Part shown: positions 8,470-16,637 of the stretch, one piece after another
How the letters are laid out: the number at the start of each line of letters is the position of its first letter
How positions within the stretch are numbered: position 1 is the stretch's first letter
Assembly: GCA_012517355.1 (NCBI GenBank)
Contig: JAAYVD010000022.1
Coordinates: 139,011-182,960 of the forward strand
Direction of reading: 5' to 3'
DNA: 43,950 bases
Origin: Candidatus Rifleibacteriota bacterium
Lineage (GTDB): Bacteria > Muiribacteriota > Ozemobacteria > Ozemobacterales > Ozemobacteraceae
Position numbers and translations under genes: made by a program
The notes under the pieces: generated by a model
Seen by the model: only the letters and a program-made list of their open reading frames with translations
What the model was told of the DNA's origin: nothing
Databases searched by the model: none

Positions 8470-9327
8470 ATGATCCGGGAACCGGTGGTCAGTGGTCGTT
8501 TCTATCCTTCGGCGCCGGCCGAACTGCTGGGCCTGCTGGAGGAGTGCGAGCAACACGAGCTCGGGCCGGGGTCGCGGGATCCCGGCACGGCAGGGGTGTT
8601 GCGCGGGTTCATCCAGCCGCACGCGGGCTTCATCTTCAGCGGCCCGGTGGCCAGCTGGGGCATCCGCCGGTTGGCGGCCGAAAAGCCTTTGCCCACGCGG
8701 TTCCTGCTGCTGGGTCCCAAGCATACCCCCTTCGGGGCGAAGGCGGCGGTCAGCAAGGCGGAAGGGTGGCGGACCCCGCTGGGGACGGTTCCGGTGGACG
8801 AAGCCTTGCGGCAGGCGGTGGTCCAGACGGGGGCATTCACCGCCGATGATGCGGCCCACGCCCAGGAGCATTCCCTCGAGGTCCAGCTGCCGTTCCTGCA
8901 GCGGCTTTTCGGCAAGTCGCCGTTCTCCATCCTGCCGATCGCCATCCACTATGCGGGCTTTCCCGAATGTGAAGCCTGGGGGAAGGCTCTGGCTGGCGTT
9001 CTGGCGCAGCCGGCCTTTGCCGACGTGCGGGTGCTGGTCAGTTCCGATTTCTCGCACGAGACCCCGCGCAGCCAGGCCTACCGGCTGGACGGGGAGGCGA
9101 TCTCCCTGATCGAACGGCTCGATGCCGAGGCCTTCCATTCCCTGGTCGTTTCGGAGGACCGCAGCATCTGCGGGGTGATTCCCATCACCGTGGCGATGGT
9201 GGCCCTGGCCCGGCCGGGGATCAAGGTCCGAAAGCTGGCCTACTCGACCTCGATGGACGTCATGCCCCACCCCCGGGGGGTCGGGTATGCCTCGGTGGTC
9301 TTCGAAGAGGTGCCGGCGGGCGCGTGA
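8470..9327 (+). CDS. amrB: AmmeMemoRadiSam system protein B (Memo family)
   Basis: 285 residues, the usual family length. Family features in order: REPVVSGRFYP at the N-terminus, GFIQPHAGFIFSGPVA, FLLLGPKHTPFG, EHSLEVQLPFLQ, ILPIAIHY, LVSSDFSHE and a C-terminal VGYASVVF. The histidines in PHAG, EHS and DFSHE correspond to the metal site of human MEMO1 and its dioxygenase-fold relatives. In bacteria this protein co-occurs with an AMMECR1-domain protein and a radical SAM enzyme, but the chemistry of the system is not established. GAGGGGAG precedes the ATG. The stop overlaps the next gene by 4 nt (GTGA). The matching radical SAM gene lies 22 kb away on the other strand; the AMMECR1 protein is not in the window. 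Confidence 0.92.
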   Translation: MIREPVVSGRFYPSAPAELLGLLEECEQHELGPGSRDPGTAGVLRGFIQPHAGFIFSGPVASWGIRRLAAEKPLPTRFLLLGPKHTPFGAKAAVSKAEGWRTPLGTVPVDEALRQAVVQTGAFTADDAAHAQEHSLEVQLPFLQRLFGKSPFSILPIAIHYAGFPECEAWGKALAGVLAQPAFADVRVLVSSDFSHETPRSQAYRLDGEAISLIERLDAEAFHSLVVSEDRSICGVIPITVAMVALARPGIKVRKLAYSTSMDVMPHPRGVGYASVVFEEVPAGA

Positions 9328-9566
9328 CCCCGATCGATCTGGGATGTCTGCTGGGGACGATGTGGGCCTCGGTGCTGGTGGCCTGGACGCTGGCCGACCG
9401 GTTCGGTGACGAGCCGCATCCGTGGCTGGTGCTGATCCGGGAGATCTACGCCGGGTTCGACTTCACCCTGGTGGGAATGCTGATCGGGGCCACCTGGGCG
9501 TTTGCCGATGGGTTCATCACCGGGTACGTCCTGGGGACGCTCTGGCGTTGGGTGGCGGGGGGGTGA
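9324..9566 (+). CDS. tiny two-helix membrane protein, holin-like family
   Basis: 80 residues from a GTG that overlaps the amrB stop by 4 nt. There are two hydrophobic helices (about 5-22 and 45-75), joined by a short charged loop with DRFGDEPHP. The second half (YAGFDFTLVGMLIGATWAF, then ADGFITGYVLG) resembles small chromosomal proteins often labelled 'bacteriophage holin', which have a similar YxGY...GxLIGxxWAFxDGxxxG pattern. No phage gene is near. Tight coupling with amrB suggests a membrane partner of Memo rather than lysis. The function is unknown. Confidence 0.7.
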   Translation: MTPIDLGCLLGTMWASVLVAWTLADRFGDEPHPWLVLIREIYAGFDFTLVGMLIGATWAFADGFITGYVLGTLWRWVAGG

Positions 9567-9606
9567 GGCGGGGCGGGGGGGGAAAGGCGCTGTCGTGCCG
9601 GTCGGG

Positions 9607-10920
9607 TCAGAAGTCGAAGCTGCCGAACACGCCGAGGCGTCGCTGCCGGTAGTAGTCCTGGATGGTGTCGCCGAATTCGGCGTGCAGGCGGCCGGTCTCG
9701 AAGCGGTATCCGGCATGGAGGCCGAAACCGAACCCGCGTTCGAAGCGGGTGTCGGGGTTGGCCGCGTCGCGGTAGGAATTCGAGATGAAGGAGGTTTCCG
9801 CCCCCCACCACCAGTGGCCGCCGATGCCCCGTTCCCAGGAAAGGGTCACCTGGGCGGCGCGGAAGTCGGTGGGGGCCCAGTAGACGTAGGGGGCGCCGGC
9901 CTTGGTGAACTGCCGCTCGAAGCTGGTGGAGGAGATCTTGGCGTTGACGGAGAGCAGGGGGATGCCCCGCCGCTGCAGGAAGTAGAGGACTTCCGTTTCG
10001 AACCGGCGGCGGGCGTTGCCGTCGCTGATGTCGCCGGCGGTGATCGACTGGATGATGCGGGCCCGCTCGTGCAGGTCCCCGAACAGGACGAGGGTGCCGT
10101 AATCCTCGGCCAGGGCGCGCTTGGCGGAGGTGAGGTTGTCCTTGAAGGCGGTGCGGCCGGTGAGGGCGGCGAGGTGGAGCTGGTCGGTCCCGGTCACGCC
10201 ATGGATGGTGAACGCGCCGATGGTCGACCGGTCGGTGATGGTTTCCGGGGCATAGGTGAGAGCGAGGCGACTGCGGCGGGAGAGGACGTACTCGAAGGTC
10301 GAGGCGAGGACCTTGCTGTTGAGCTTTTCGCCCCCCTCCTGGTACTGCCAGGTTTCGAACCGGTACCGGGCCGACAGTCTGGGGTAGGTAAAGGAGGGGA
10401 AGAAAGCCTCGAGATGTGAGACGACCTCCTGGAAGCCGCGGTTGTCCTCGAAGATGCGCAGGCCCAGTTCCCCAGACGAGGAAAGCCGGTTGCGGACGCG
10501 GTCGACCTCCTTGTGGAGGGCTTCGGACAGGGGGTACAGCTGCGTGAGGCGGTCGAAGATGGCCTTGGTTTTTCCGAACTTCCCCTGGTGGTAATAGACG
10601 AGGGCCAGGCCCTTGTTGGCCAGCATGTTCTCGGGTTGCATCTCCAGGGCCATCTCGTAGAAGCGTTCGGCCTCTTCGAGTTTGCCCTGGGACAGGCGCA
10701 GGTCGCCGAGTTCGATCAGGGCTTCGAGCTTGGTGGGGGCCTGGGTCAGCTTTTCGAGGCTGATGTCCCGTTCGATGGCTTGCAGACGGCGGAGTTCCGT
10801 GCTGAGGCTGTCCCCAACGCTCTCGTCGGGGACGATCAGGTCGAACGGCTGGGCGGCGGCCGGAAGTGAGCCGACCAGGACGATGCCGACCAGGCACAGG
10901 AAGAACCTGAGCCACCTCAT
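9607..10920 (-). CDS. exported TPR protein with C-terminal beta-barrel-like domain
   Basis: 437 residues. Signal peptide at 1-23 (LCLVGIVLVGSLPAAAQ). Residues about 60-135 hold TPR repeats (ALIELGDLRLSQGKLEEAERFYEMAL, then ANKGLALVYYHQGKFGKTKAIF). From about 150 to the end the sequence alternates polar and hydrophobic or aromatic residues in strands and finishes in VFGSFDF. The final Phe and alternating pattern are those of an outer-membrane beta-barrel. A TPR-barrel arrangement recalls cellulose/exopolysaccharide export proteins (BcsC, AlgK/AlgE-like), but no polysaccharide synthase is nearby. AGGAGGG lies just before the ATG. It follows the next minus-strand gene after a clear terminator, so it probably has its own weak promoter or relies on read-through. 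Confidence 0.75.
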   Translation of the reverse strand: MRWLRFFLCLVGIVLVGSLPAAAQPFDLIVPDESVGDSLSTELRRLQAIERDISLEKLTQAPTKLEALIELGDLRLSQGKLEEAERFYEMALEMQPENMLANKGLALVYYHQGKFGKTKAIFDRLTQLYPLSEALHKEVDRVRNRLSSSGELGLRIFEDNRGFQEVVSHLEAFFPSFTYPRLSARYRFETWQYQEGGEKLNSKVLASTFEYVLSRRSRLALTYAPETITDRSTIGAFTIHGVTGTDQLHLAALTGRTAFKDNLTSAKRALAEDYGTLVLFGDLHERARIIQSITAGDISDGNARRRFETEVLYFLQRRGIPLLSVNAKISSTSFERQFTKAGAPYVYWAPTDFRAAQVTLSWERGIGGHWWWGAETSFISNSYRDAANPDTRFERGFGFGLHAGYRFETGRLHAEFGDTIQDYYRQRRLGVFGSFDF

Positions 10921-10968
10921 GCCCTCCTTTATCGGCAGGAGGGGAGGGATTGTGAGGAGGGGAAAAGG

Positions 10969-10996
10969 AAAAACCCCCGGGAGGGATCCCGGGGGT
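10969..10996 (-). terminator. intrinsic terminator of the 336-residue exported protein gene
   Basis: On the minus strand a perfect 10-bp stem (ACCCCCGGGA with TCCCGGGGGT, loop TCCC) is followed directly by a run of T. It lies 20 bp past the stop at 11016. Confidence 0.85.
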
Positions 10997-11015
10997 CAGG
11001 AGAGCGGAAAGGAGC

Positions 11016-12026
11016 TTACTTGCCGCCCTCCATCTTGGGGGCGGGTTCGGCGCCGGGCTGGCCCTGGGGGGCGGCCTTCATGCGTTCCTCGATCTTCTTC
11101 TTCACCTCGTCGAGCTTGGCCTTGGGCACGGAGAGGCTGATCTTGGCGGAGGTGTCGGTGGATTCGATCTTGATCATGTTGAGGATTTCGGCGGCTTCGG
11201 GGGTCTGGCCGGCGATCATCTTGATCATGGCGAGGAAGCCGTTGAGGGAGGTCATGACGCCGTCCATGTTCTTCTTGTCATCGACTTCGCCGTTGAAGCC
11301 GAAGGTGATGTCGTTGTCATAGTTGAAGGAGAGGAAGAAGGCATTGAGGGCGGCGAGGGGGGCGGCCTGGGGGTTTTCCCTGGCCTTGGCCTTGAGGGCC
11401 TCGGGGATCAGGCCGACGCCGTAGAAGCTGGCGTTGGTGTCGACCTTCTTCAGCAGGTTGCCGAAAGCGGCGTTGGCGGCGATGTTCTTGACGGTGCCCT
11501 TCTTGACCCCGACCACGGACTTGAGGGCCTCGTTGCTGCCGACCACACCGGTGTTGCCGTCGAGGAAGAGGGCCATGCCTTCGGCTTCCTTCTTGGCCTT
11601 GATGCAGTCGAAGCCTTCGAACTTGTCGATGTTGACGTCGGCGGCGGCCTTCTCGTCGGCCTTGATGGCGGCGATGATCTTGGCGACGTCGAAGGTGCCG
11701 TTGATCAGGACGCCGGCTTCCGGCTTGCCCAGCTTGGGATCGATCTGGCCGGAGGCGAAGATCATGATCTGCTGGAGATGCTGCAGGGGATTGAGGCCGG
11801 TCTTGGCGACGAACTCATCGTACACTTTCTTCTGTTCGGGGGTCTGCTTGGCCATGCCCTCTTCGACCTGCTTCTTGACGGCGTCGGTCTTCAGGATCTT
11901 CTCGAGGTTGATGGCGAACACGAACGAGGAGGTCTCGGGGACCAGTTGGATGAGATCCGCCGCGAAGGCAGCGAGGTTGGAACCGAGCAACAGAACGATC
12001 GTCAGGGCCAGAATCCGTTTCAACAT
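11016..12026 (-). CDS. exported protein of unknown function, DUF3352-like
   Basis: 336 residues. Signal peptide 1-23 (LALTIVLLLGSNLAAFAAD). The mature part opens with LIQLVPETSSFVFAINLEKIL and repeats that style in two halves (beta strand, helix, FDVAKIIAAIKADEKA; later SFYGVGLIPEALKAKA). This is typical of DUF3352-like periplasmic proteins, where 'lpadT/ssfvfaidl' opens the domain. Very Lys/Ala-rich and compact, with a Pro/Gly-rich tail. It stands alone between a strong promoter (TTGACT-17-CATCAT) and a strong terminator, the layout of an abundant monocistronic product. The function is unknown; cytoplasmic membrane or periplasmic location is inferred. Confidence 0.75.
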   Translation of the reverse strand: MLKRILALTIVLLLGSNLAAFAADLIQLVPETSSFVFAINLEKILKTDAVKKQVEEGMAKQTPEQKKVYDEFVAKTGLNPLQHLQQIMIFASGQIDPKLGKPEAGVLINGTFDVAKIIAAIKADEKAAADVNIDKFEGFDCIKAKKEAEGMALFLDGNTGVVGSNEALKSVVGVKKGTVKNIAANAAFGNLLKKVDTNASFYGVGLIPEALKAKARENPQAAPLAALNAFFLSFNYDNDITFGFNGEVDDKKNMDGVMTSLNGFLAMIKMIAGQTPEAAEILNMIKIESTDTSAKISLSVPKAKLDEVKKKIEERMKAAPQGQPGAEPAPKMEGGK

Positions 12027-12087
12027 GGGTGAGCCAAGCTCCTGTCAATGTGATGTCTGAAGTCTTCCGGCTTCAGCGGTTTGCTGC

Positions 12088-12116
12088 ATGATGGCACCCT
12101 CAAACGGGAAAGTCAA
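12088..12116 (-). promoter_or_regulatory. sigma-70-type promoter for the 336-residue exported protein
   Basis: On the minus strand: -35 TTGACT (12116-12111), 17-bp spacer, -10 CATCAT (12093-12088) preceded by TGC (extended -10). It lies about 60 bp before the ATG at 12026. Confidence 0.65.
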
Positions 12117-12200
12117 GCGAATCGTGGCCGGTGGGGCGGACGGGCGGATTCCTTCTGGGTACGACCGGGTGTACTGAAGGGAGGTATCATCCTCCCGGCC

Positions 12201-12229
12201 TTGAATTCCCGGGTCCCCTATGCTAGGAT
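12201..12229 (+). promoter_or_regulatory. sigma-70-type promoter for the accB-like/accC operon
   Basis: -35 TTGAAT (12201-12206), 17-bp spacer, -10 TAGGAT (12224-12229) preceded by TGC, an extended -10. The predicted start of transcription is about 45 bp before the ATG at 12280. It is divergent from the promoter at 12088-12116. Confidence 0.65.
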
Positions 12230-12279
12230 TCCCGCACCGGGAAAGGCCTTCCCGAAATCCTGCCGAGCGGACGGACCCC

Positions 12280-12723
12280 ATGAAACATGCCGAAGTTCTC
12301 CGACGCCTGTACGAAACCCTGGTGGAAAACGAGTTCCACGAGATCGACGTGCGCTTTCCCGACTTTTCCTGCCGGTTGCTGATCGAGCCCGGATCGGGTG
12401 CGGCCGCGGCGAAGGAGGGGGAACCGGCCGACGGGCCGGAGGACGGGACGACCCCCGACCCGGCTGACCCGGAGGCCGCGGAAGTGGTCCGGATCACCGC
12501 CGAGCGGGTGGGGGTCTTCCGGAGCGGCAAGGAGCAGGTCGTGGTCGGCCAGAAGGTGCCGGCCGGCCGGATCCTGGGGATCATCAAGGGCATCAGCGTC
12601 CAGGACCAGATCGTCACCCCCCGCGAAGGGAAGATCCTGGAAATCGGCATCAGAGAAGGCGAGATCGTCGAGTTCGGCCGGATCCTGTTCACCCTGGGCC
12701 CCGTCGAGCGCGACGGGAAGTAG
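12280..12723 (+). CDS. AccB-like biotinyl-domain protein lacking the biotin lysine
   Basis: 147 residues with full AccB architecture. An N-terminal motif (residues 3-35, AEVLRRLYETLVENEFHEIDVRF) is followed by an Ala/Pro/Asp-rich linker (about 40-68), then a barrel domain (69-141) with VGQKV, GRILGI, a turn, IVTP, GKILEIGIREGEIVEFGRILF. Where biotin carboxyl carrier proteins have EAMKM, this one has KGISV (103-107), so Ser106 replaces the biotinylated lysine. The codons at the site are unambiguous and the frame is intact. In plants, BADC proteins of the same kind bind the acetyl-CoA carboxylase and restrain it; that comparison suggests a regulatory or structural subunit. The gene is directly followed by accC (16 nt). 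It cannot itself carry CO2, so a true carrier must be encoded elsewhere. Confidence 0.9.
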   Translation: MKHAEVLRRLYETLVENEFHEIDVRFPDFSCRLLIEPGSGAAAAKEGEPADGPEDGTTPDPADPEAAEVVRITAERVGVFRSGKEQVVVGQKVPAGRILGIIKGISVQDQIVTPREGKILEIGIREGEIVEFGRILFTLGPVERDGK

Positions 12724-12739
12724 CCGGAGGAGGTACCCC

Positions 12740-14158
12740 GTGTTCAAGAAGATCCTCATCGCCAATCGTGGCGAGATCGCCGTCCGGATCATCCGGACCT
12801 GCCGGCGCCTGGGCGTCGGCACCGTGGCCGTCTTTTCCGAGGCCGACCGTGAAGCCCTCCACGTGCGGATGGCCGACGAGGCCTATTGCATCGGGCCCGC
12901 CCGGGCCGACCTGTCGTATCTGAACATTCCCAACCTGTTGTCGCTGGCCCAGGCCACGAAGTGCGAAGGCATCCATCCGGGGTACGGGTTTCTCTCCGAG
13001 AACCGGAACTTCGCCGAGATCACGGCCAAGTGCGGCTTCGTCTTCATCGGCCCGCCGCCGGCGGCGATCGGCCGCATGGGCCAGAAATCGGTGGCCCGCG
13101 ACCTGATGCAGCGGTCGGGGGTCCCGGTCATGCCCGGCTCGACCGGCAGCCTGGAGGACGTGACGGAGGCCGCCCGGGTCGCCCGCGAGGTGGGATACCC
13201 TGTGCTGGTCAAGGCCTCGGCCGGCGGCGGTGGCAAAGGGATGCGTCTGGTCGAGAACGAGAGCGAGTTCGAATCGATGTTCAACATGGCCCGGGCCGAG
13301 GCCCAGGCGGCCTTCGGCGACGGGCGGGTCTACGTCGAGAAATTCCTGCGGCAGCCGCGGCACATCGAGATCCAGGTGTTCGGGGACCAGCACGGCCAGG
13401 TGATCGCGCTGGGCGAGCGCGAATGCTCCATCCAGCGGCGGCACCAGAAGCTGATCGAGGAAGCCCCTTCCCCGGTCCTGACGCGCGAGCTGCGCCAGCA
13501 GATGATGGAGACCGCGGTGCGCGCGGCCAAGGCCATCGAGTACCGGAATGCCGGGACCATCGAGTTCCTGTTGTCCCAGGAAGGGAAGTTCTATTTCATG
13601 GAGATGAACACCCGGTTGCAGGTCGAGCACCCGGTGACCGAGATGGTCTACGGCTACGACCTGGTCGAGCAGCAACTGCGCATCGCCGCGGGCGAGCCGC
13701 TGTCGATCCGGCAGGAGGACGTGGTGCCTCGCGGATGGTCGATCGAGTGCCGCATCAATGCGGAGGACGTGCAGCACGGGTTCGCTCCCTGCCCCGGCCG
13801 GATCCACGAATACCTGCCGCCGGGCGGGCCCTGGGTCCGGGTCGATTCCGCCGCGTATCCCGGGTATCTGGTCAGCCCGAACTACGATTCGATGGTGGCC
13901 AAGCTGATCGTCTGGGCCCCCGACCGTCTTTCCGCCCTGGACCGGATGGAAGCGGCCCTGCGGGAATACGTCATCCGGGGCATCGCCACGACCATCCCGC
14001 TGCACCGGCTGGTGATGAAGCATCCCGACTTCCGCTCGGGGAACTTCTCCACCGGGTTCGTGCCGCAGCATCTCGACGCCCTGCTCGACGCCCTGCGCCG
14101 GGAACAGCCGGCCGAAGCGGCTCCCGCCGAACCGAAGGCGATGGCGGCCGGGGCCTGA
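12740..14158 (+). CDS. accC: biotin carboxylase subunit of acetyl-CoA carboxylase
   Basis: 472 residues, slightly longer than typical AccC (about 450) because of an Ala/Glu-rich tail. It makes carboxybiotin from bicarbonate, ATP and protein-bound biotin. Motifs are intact: KILIANRGEIAVRIIR at the start, GIHPGYGFLSEN, the ATP-grasp glycine loop KASAGGGGKGM, HIEIQVFGD, ECSIQRRHQKLIEEAPSP and MEMNTRLQVEHPVTEMV. The GTG start at 12740 is preceded by GGAGGAGG. Its neighbour upstream is an AccB-like protein with no biotin site, so the natural substrate carrier is not obvious. It could serve acetyl-CoA carboxylase or another biotin-dependent carboxylase; the sequence alone favours the AccC group. 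Confidence 0.93.
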   Translation: MFKKILIANRGEIAVRIIRTCRRLGVGTVAVFSEADREALHVRMADEAYCIGPARADLSYLNIPNLLSLAQATKCEGIHPGYGFLSENRNFAEITAKCGFVFIGPPPAAIGRMGQKSVARDLMQRSGVPVMPGSTGSLEDVTEAARVAREVGYPVLVKASAGGGGKGMRLVENESEFESMFNMARAEAQAAFGDGRVYVEKFLRQPRHIEIQVFGDQHGQVIALGERECSIQRRHQKLIEEAPSPVLTRELRQQMMETAVRAAKAIEYRNAGTIEFLLSQEGKFYFMEMNTRLQVEHPVTEMVYGYDLVEQQLRIAAGEPLSIRQEDVVPRGWSIECRINAEDVQHGFAPCPGRIHEYLPPGGPWVRVDSAAYPGYLVSPNYDSMVAKLIVWAPDRLSALDRMEAALREYVIRGIATTIPLHRLVMKHPDFRSGNFSTGFVPQHLDALLDALRREQPAEAAPAEPKAMAAGA

Positions 14159-14186
14159 TTCAAAGCGGGAAGGGGGCGGACCGGGC

Positions 14187-15434
14187 ATGAAACGACCATT
14201 CGCGGCCGCCGAGGCCGCCGGAAAGATCCTGTCGGTCGGGGAGCTGACCTCGCACATCAAGACCCTGCTCGAGGATGACGAGGTGCTTTCCGGGGTCTGG
14301 GTGCAGGGCGAGATCTCCAACCTGGTGAAGGCGGCCTCGGGCCATGCCTACTTCACGCTGAAGGACGACAAGGCGGTGGTCAAGGCCGCCCTGTGGGCCG
14401 GGGTGCGGCGCCAGGTCAAGACCGAGTTCAAGAACGGTGACAAGGTGGCGGTCTGCGGCAGCGTGTCGGTCTACGAGCCGCGGGGCGAATACCAGATCAT
14501 CGTGTCCGACCTGCGGCCGGCCGGCATCGGAGCGCTCTACGAGGCGTTCGAGAAGTTGAAGCAGAAACTGGCGGCCGAGGGGCTGTTCGACCCGGCGCGC
14601 AAGCTGCCGTTGCCCTTCCTGCCGCGGGGCGTGGGGATCGTCACCTCCCCGAAGGGGGCGGTGGTGCAGGACATCTTCCGCGTGGTGCGGCGGCGGTTCC
14701 CCAACATGCCGCTCTACCTGGTGCCGGCCAAGGTGCAGGGCGAGGGGGCGGTGTCGGAGGTGGTGGCGGGCATCCGGCTGCTCGATGCCGATCCGCGGGT
14801 CGACGTGATCATCGTGGCGCGGGGCGGCGGCAGCCTGGAGGACCTGTGGACGTTCAACGAGGAAGCGGTCTGCCGGGCCATCGCGGCGGCCGTCAAACCG
14901 GTGGTGTCGGCGGTCGGGCACGAGACCGACACGACGATCGCCGACTTCGTCGCCGACCGGCGGGCGGCCACGCCGTCGGTGGCTGGTGAGCTGGTGGTGC
15001 CGGTCAAGGACGACCTGGTGCGGCGCATCCAGGACCGGACCGGCCGGCTCCACCGGGCGGTGGAGACCGCGCTGGCCTTGGCGCGGCAGCGGTTGCGGAA
15101 GGCCCAGGCCTGCCGGTTCCTGCAGAAGCCGGCGCAGCTGATCGCGGAGCGGCGGCTGAAGGTGCTCAACCTGGCCCGGGACGTGGAGCTGTTGGCGGCC
15201 CGGCGGTTCGAGGCGCGCCGGCACGGGTTCCAGGTGCTGGCGGCCCGGCTGACCGCCCTGAACCCGCGTTCCCTGCTGCGGCGGGGTTTCATCATGGCCA
15301 CCGACGAGTCCGGGGCGGTGGTTTCCTCGGTCCGGGGGTTGCGGGCGGGCCAGCCTCTGCACCTGGCCTTCGCCGACGGCCGGGCCGGGGCCCGCGTGGA
15401 AGAACCCATCGAATGCCAGGAGGAACCGTCATGA
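14187..15434 (+). CDS. xseA: exodeoxyribonuclease VII large subunit
   Basis: 415 residues. Exonuclease VII degrades single-stranded DNA from both ends without needing a metal. The N-terminal OB fold (about 14-110: LSVGELTSHIKTLLEDD, VWVQGEISNLVKAASGHAYFTLKD) is followed by the catalytic domain with GVGIVTSPKGAVVQDI, VDVIIVARGGGSLEDLWTFNEEAVCRAI and VVSAVGHETDTTIADFVADRRAATPS. A helical arm and a C-terminal GFIMATD...G-V segment complete it. The arm is shorter than in E. coli XseA (456 residues). The stop overlaps the xseB start (ATGA), the common arrangement. Confidence 0.95.
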   Translation: MKRPFAAAEAAGKILSVGELTSHIKTLLEDDEVLSGVWVQGEISNLVKAASGHAYFTLKDDKAVVKAALWAGVRRQVKTEFKNGDKVAVCGSVSVYEPRGEYQIIVSDLRPAGIGALYEAFEKLKQKLAAEGLFDPARKLPLPFLPRGVGIVTSPKGAVVQDIFRVVRRRFPNMPLYLVPAKVQGEGAVSEVVAGIRLLDADPRVDVIIVARGGGSLEDLWTFNEEAVCRAIAAAVKPVVSAVGHETDTTIADFVADRRAATPSVAGELVVPVKDDLVRRIQDRTGRLHRAVETALALARQRLRKAQACRFLQKPAQLIAERRLKVLNLARDVELLAARRFEARRHGFQVLAARLTALNPRSLLRRGFIMATDESGAVVSSVRGLRAGQPLHLAFADGRAGARVEEPIECQEEPS

Positions 15435-15724
15435 GTCCGAAATTTTCCGTCCAGGACCTGGAAGCGCTGACCGCCCTGACCGCCGAGCAGATCGGAGGGA
15501 TGGGCTACGAGACCGCCATGGCCCGCCTGGAGCAGGTGGTGGAGGCCCTGGAACAGGAGGGGACTCCGCTGCAGATGGGCCTGAAGCTGTATGAGGTCGG
15601 CAGTGCGCTGAGCAAGCGGTGCGGTGCGGTGCTCGACGCCACCGAGGCGCGGATGGTGCAGATCCGCGGGGATCTCGAAAACCGGAAGGAAGAGCCGTTC
15701 GACCCCGGGAAGGACGGACGTTGA
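15431..15724 (+). CDS. xseB: exodeoxyribonuclease VII small subunit
   Basis: 97 residues. The conserved XseB core is plain: YETAMARLEQVVEALEQEGTPLQMGLKLYEVGSALSKRC, then a helical tail. XseB helices wrap the arms of XseA. The ATG at 15431 overlaps the xseA stop. A short N-terminal addition (LEALTALTAEQIG) and an acidic/Lys C-terminal tail surround the core. The last base of its stop is the first base of the ispA start, so xseA, xseB and ispA are translated as one coupled unit. Confidence 0.92.
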   Translation: MSPKFSVQDLEALTALTAEQIGGMGYETAMARLEQVVEALEQEGTPLQMGLKLYEVGSALSKRCGAVLDATEARMVQIRGDLENRKEEPFDPGKDGR

Positions 15725-16635
15725 TGCCGGCGGCCGGCGAGGGCGTCGCGCCTTTCGCCCGGTTCCTGGAAGAGGGGCGGGCCCGGGTGGATGCCGTCCT
15801 GAGCGCGTGGCTGGCCGATGAGGCGGGCATTCCCGACGACCTGCGGCGGGCCATGACCTACAGCGTGGCGGCCGGCGGGAAGCGGATCCGGCCCCTGCTC
15901 TGCCTGATGGTGGCGGAGGGCCTGGGGGCTTCGGGAGAAGGGTTGCTGCGGGCGGCGGCCGCGTTCGAGCTGCTCCACACCTATTCCCTCATCCACGACG
16001 ATCTTCCCGCCCTCGACGACGACGACCTGCGGCGGGGCAAGCCGACCTGCCACCGGGCGTTTTCCGAGGCGACCGCGATCCTGGCCGGAGATGCGCTGCA
16101 GGCCCTGGCCTTCGACTGGCTGGCCGGCACCGCGGCGCGGGGGTTGCCCGCCGAACGGGTGCTCGAGGCCGTGCGGGTGTTCGCCCGGGCCGTGGGCCCG
16201 GCCGGGATGGTGGGCGGGCAATCCCTGGACATGGCCGGCGAAGGTCGGTCCCTGACCATGGGCGAGCTGCAGGCGATCCATCGCGGCAAGACCGGGGCCC
16301 TGCTGGCGGCGGCGGTCGAGGTGGGGGCGGTCCTGGCCGGCGCGGTGGGGGAGGAGCGGGCGTTGTTGCGGGCCTGGGGTGAGCAGATCGGCCTGTTGTT
16401 CCAGATCGTCGACGACATCCTCGACGTGGTCGGGGACGCCGCGGCCCTGGGCAAAACCCCCGGCAAGGATGTGCGCACCGGGAAGGTGACCTACCCCTCG
16501 CTGGTGGGCCTCGACGAGGCGCGCCGGCTGGCCCGCGCCGTCCACGACGAGGCCCAGGCCCTGGCGGCCCGGTTGCCGCGGCCGGTCCCGCGGCTTGCCG
16601 GGATGACCTCATTCCTGTTGGAGCGCACCTTCTGA
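15724..16635 (+). CDS. ispA: farnesyl/geranylgeranyl diphosphate synthase
   Basis: 303 residues. It joins isopentenyl diphosphate to allylic diphosphates to make C15 or C20 prenyl chains. The first Asp-rich motif is in LIHDDLPALDDDDLRRGKPTCH (about residue 92 on), and the second is QIVDDILDV. GGKRIRP near residue 45, MVGGQSLDM and the HRGKTGALL segment are also present. The two-residue insertion in the first Asp motif (DDLPALDDD) marks the bacterial type II FPP/GGPP synthases. Chain length cannot be fixed by eye. The xseA-xseB-ispA order is widespread; usually dxs follows, but here ispD does. Confidence 0.93.
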   Translation: MPAAGEGVAPFARFLEEGRARVDAVLSAWLADEAGIPDDLRRAMTYSVAAGGKRIRPLLCLMVAEGLGASGEGLLRAAAAFELLHTYSLIHDDLPALDDDDLRRGKPTCHRAFSEATAILAGDALQALAFDWLAGTAARGLPAERVLEAVRVFARAVGPAGMVGGQSLDMAGEGRSLTMGELQAIHRGKTGALLAAAVEVGAVLAGAVGEERALLRAWGEQIGLLFQIVDDILDVVGDAAALGKTPGKDVRTGKVTYPSLVGLDEARRLARAVHDEAQALAARLPRPVPRLAGMTSFLLERTF

Positions 16636-16637
16636 CG

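Noticed and set aside
8242-9270. Extension of the NamZ-like frame to 756 residues, antisense to amrB
   Set aside because: The true start is at about 8241, where a signal peptide begins; the extension only mirrors amrB.
9324-9566. Prophage remnant suggested by the holin-like protein
   Set aside because: No other phage gene, integrase or attachment site is nearby, and the gene is coupled to amrB.
12057-12076. Possible regulatory hairpin (ctgaag/cttcag) in the leader of the 336-residue exported protein gene
   Set aside because: Only a 6-bp stem with no conserved context; it could be chance.
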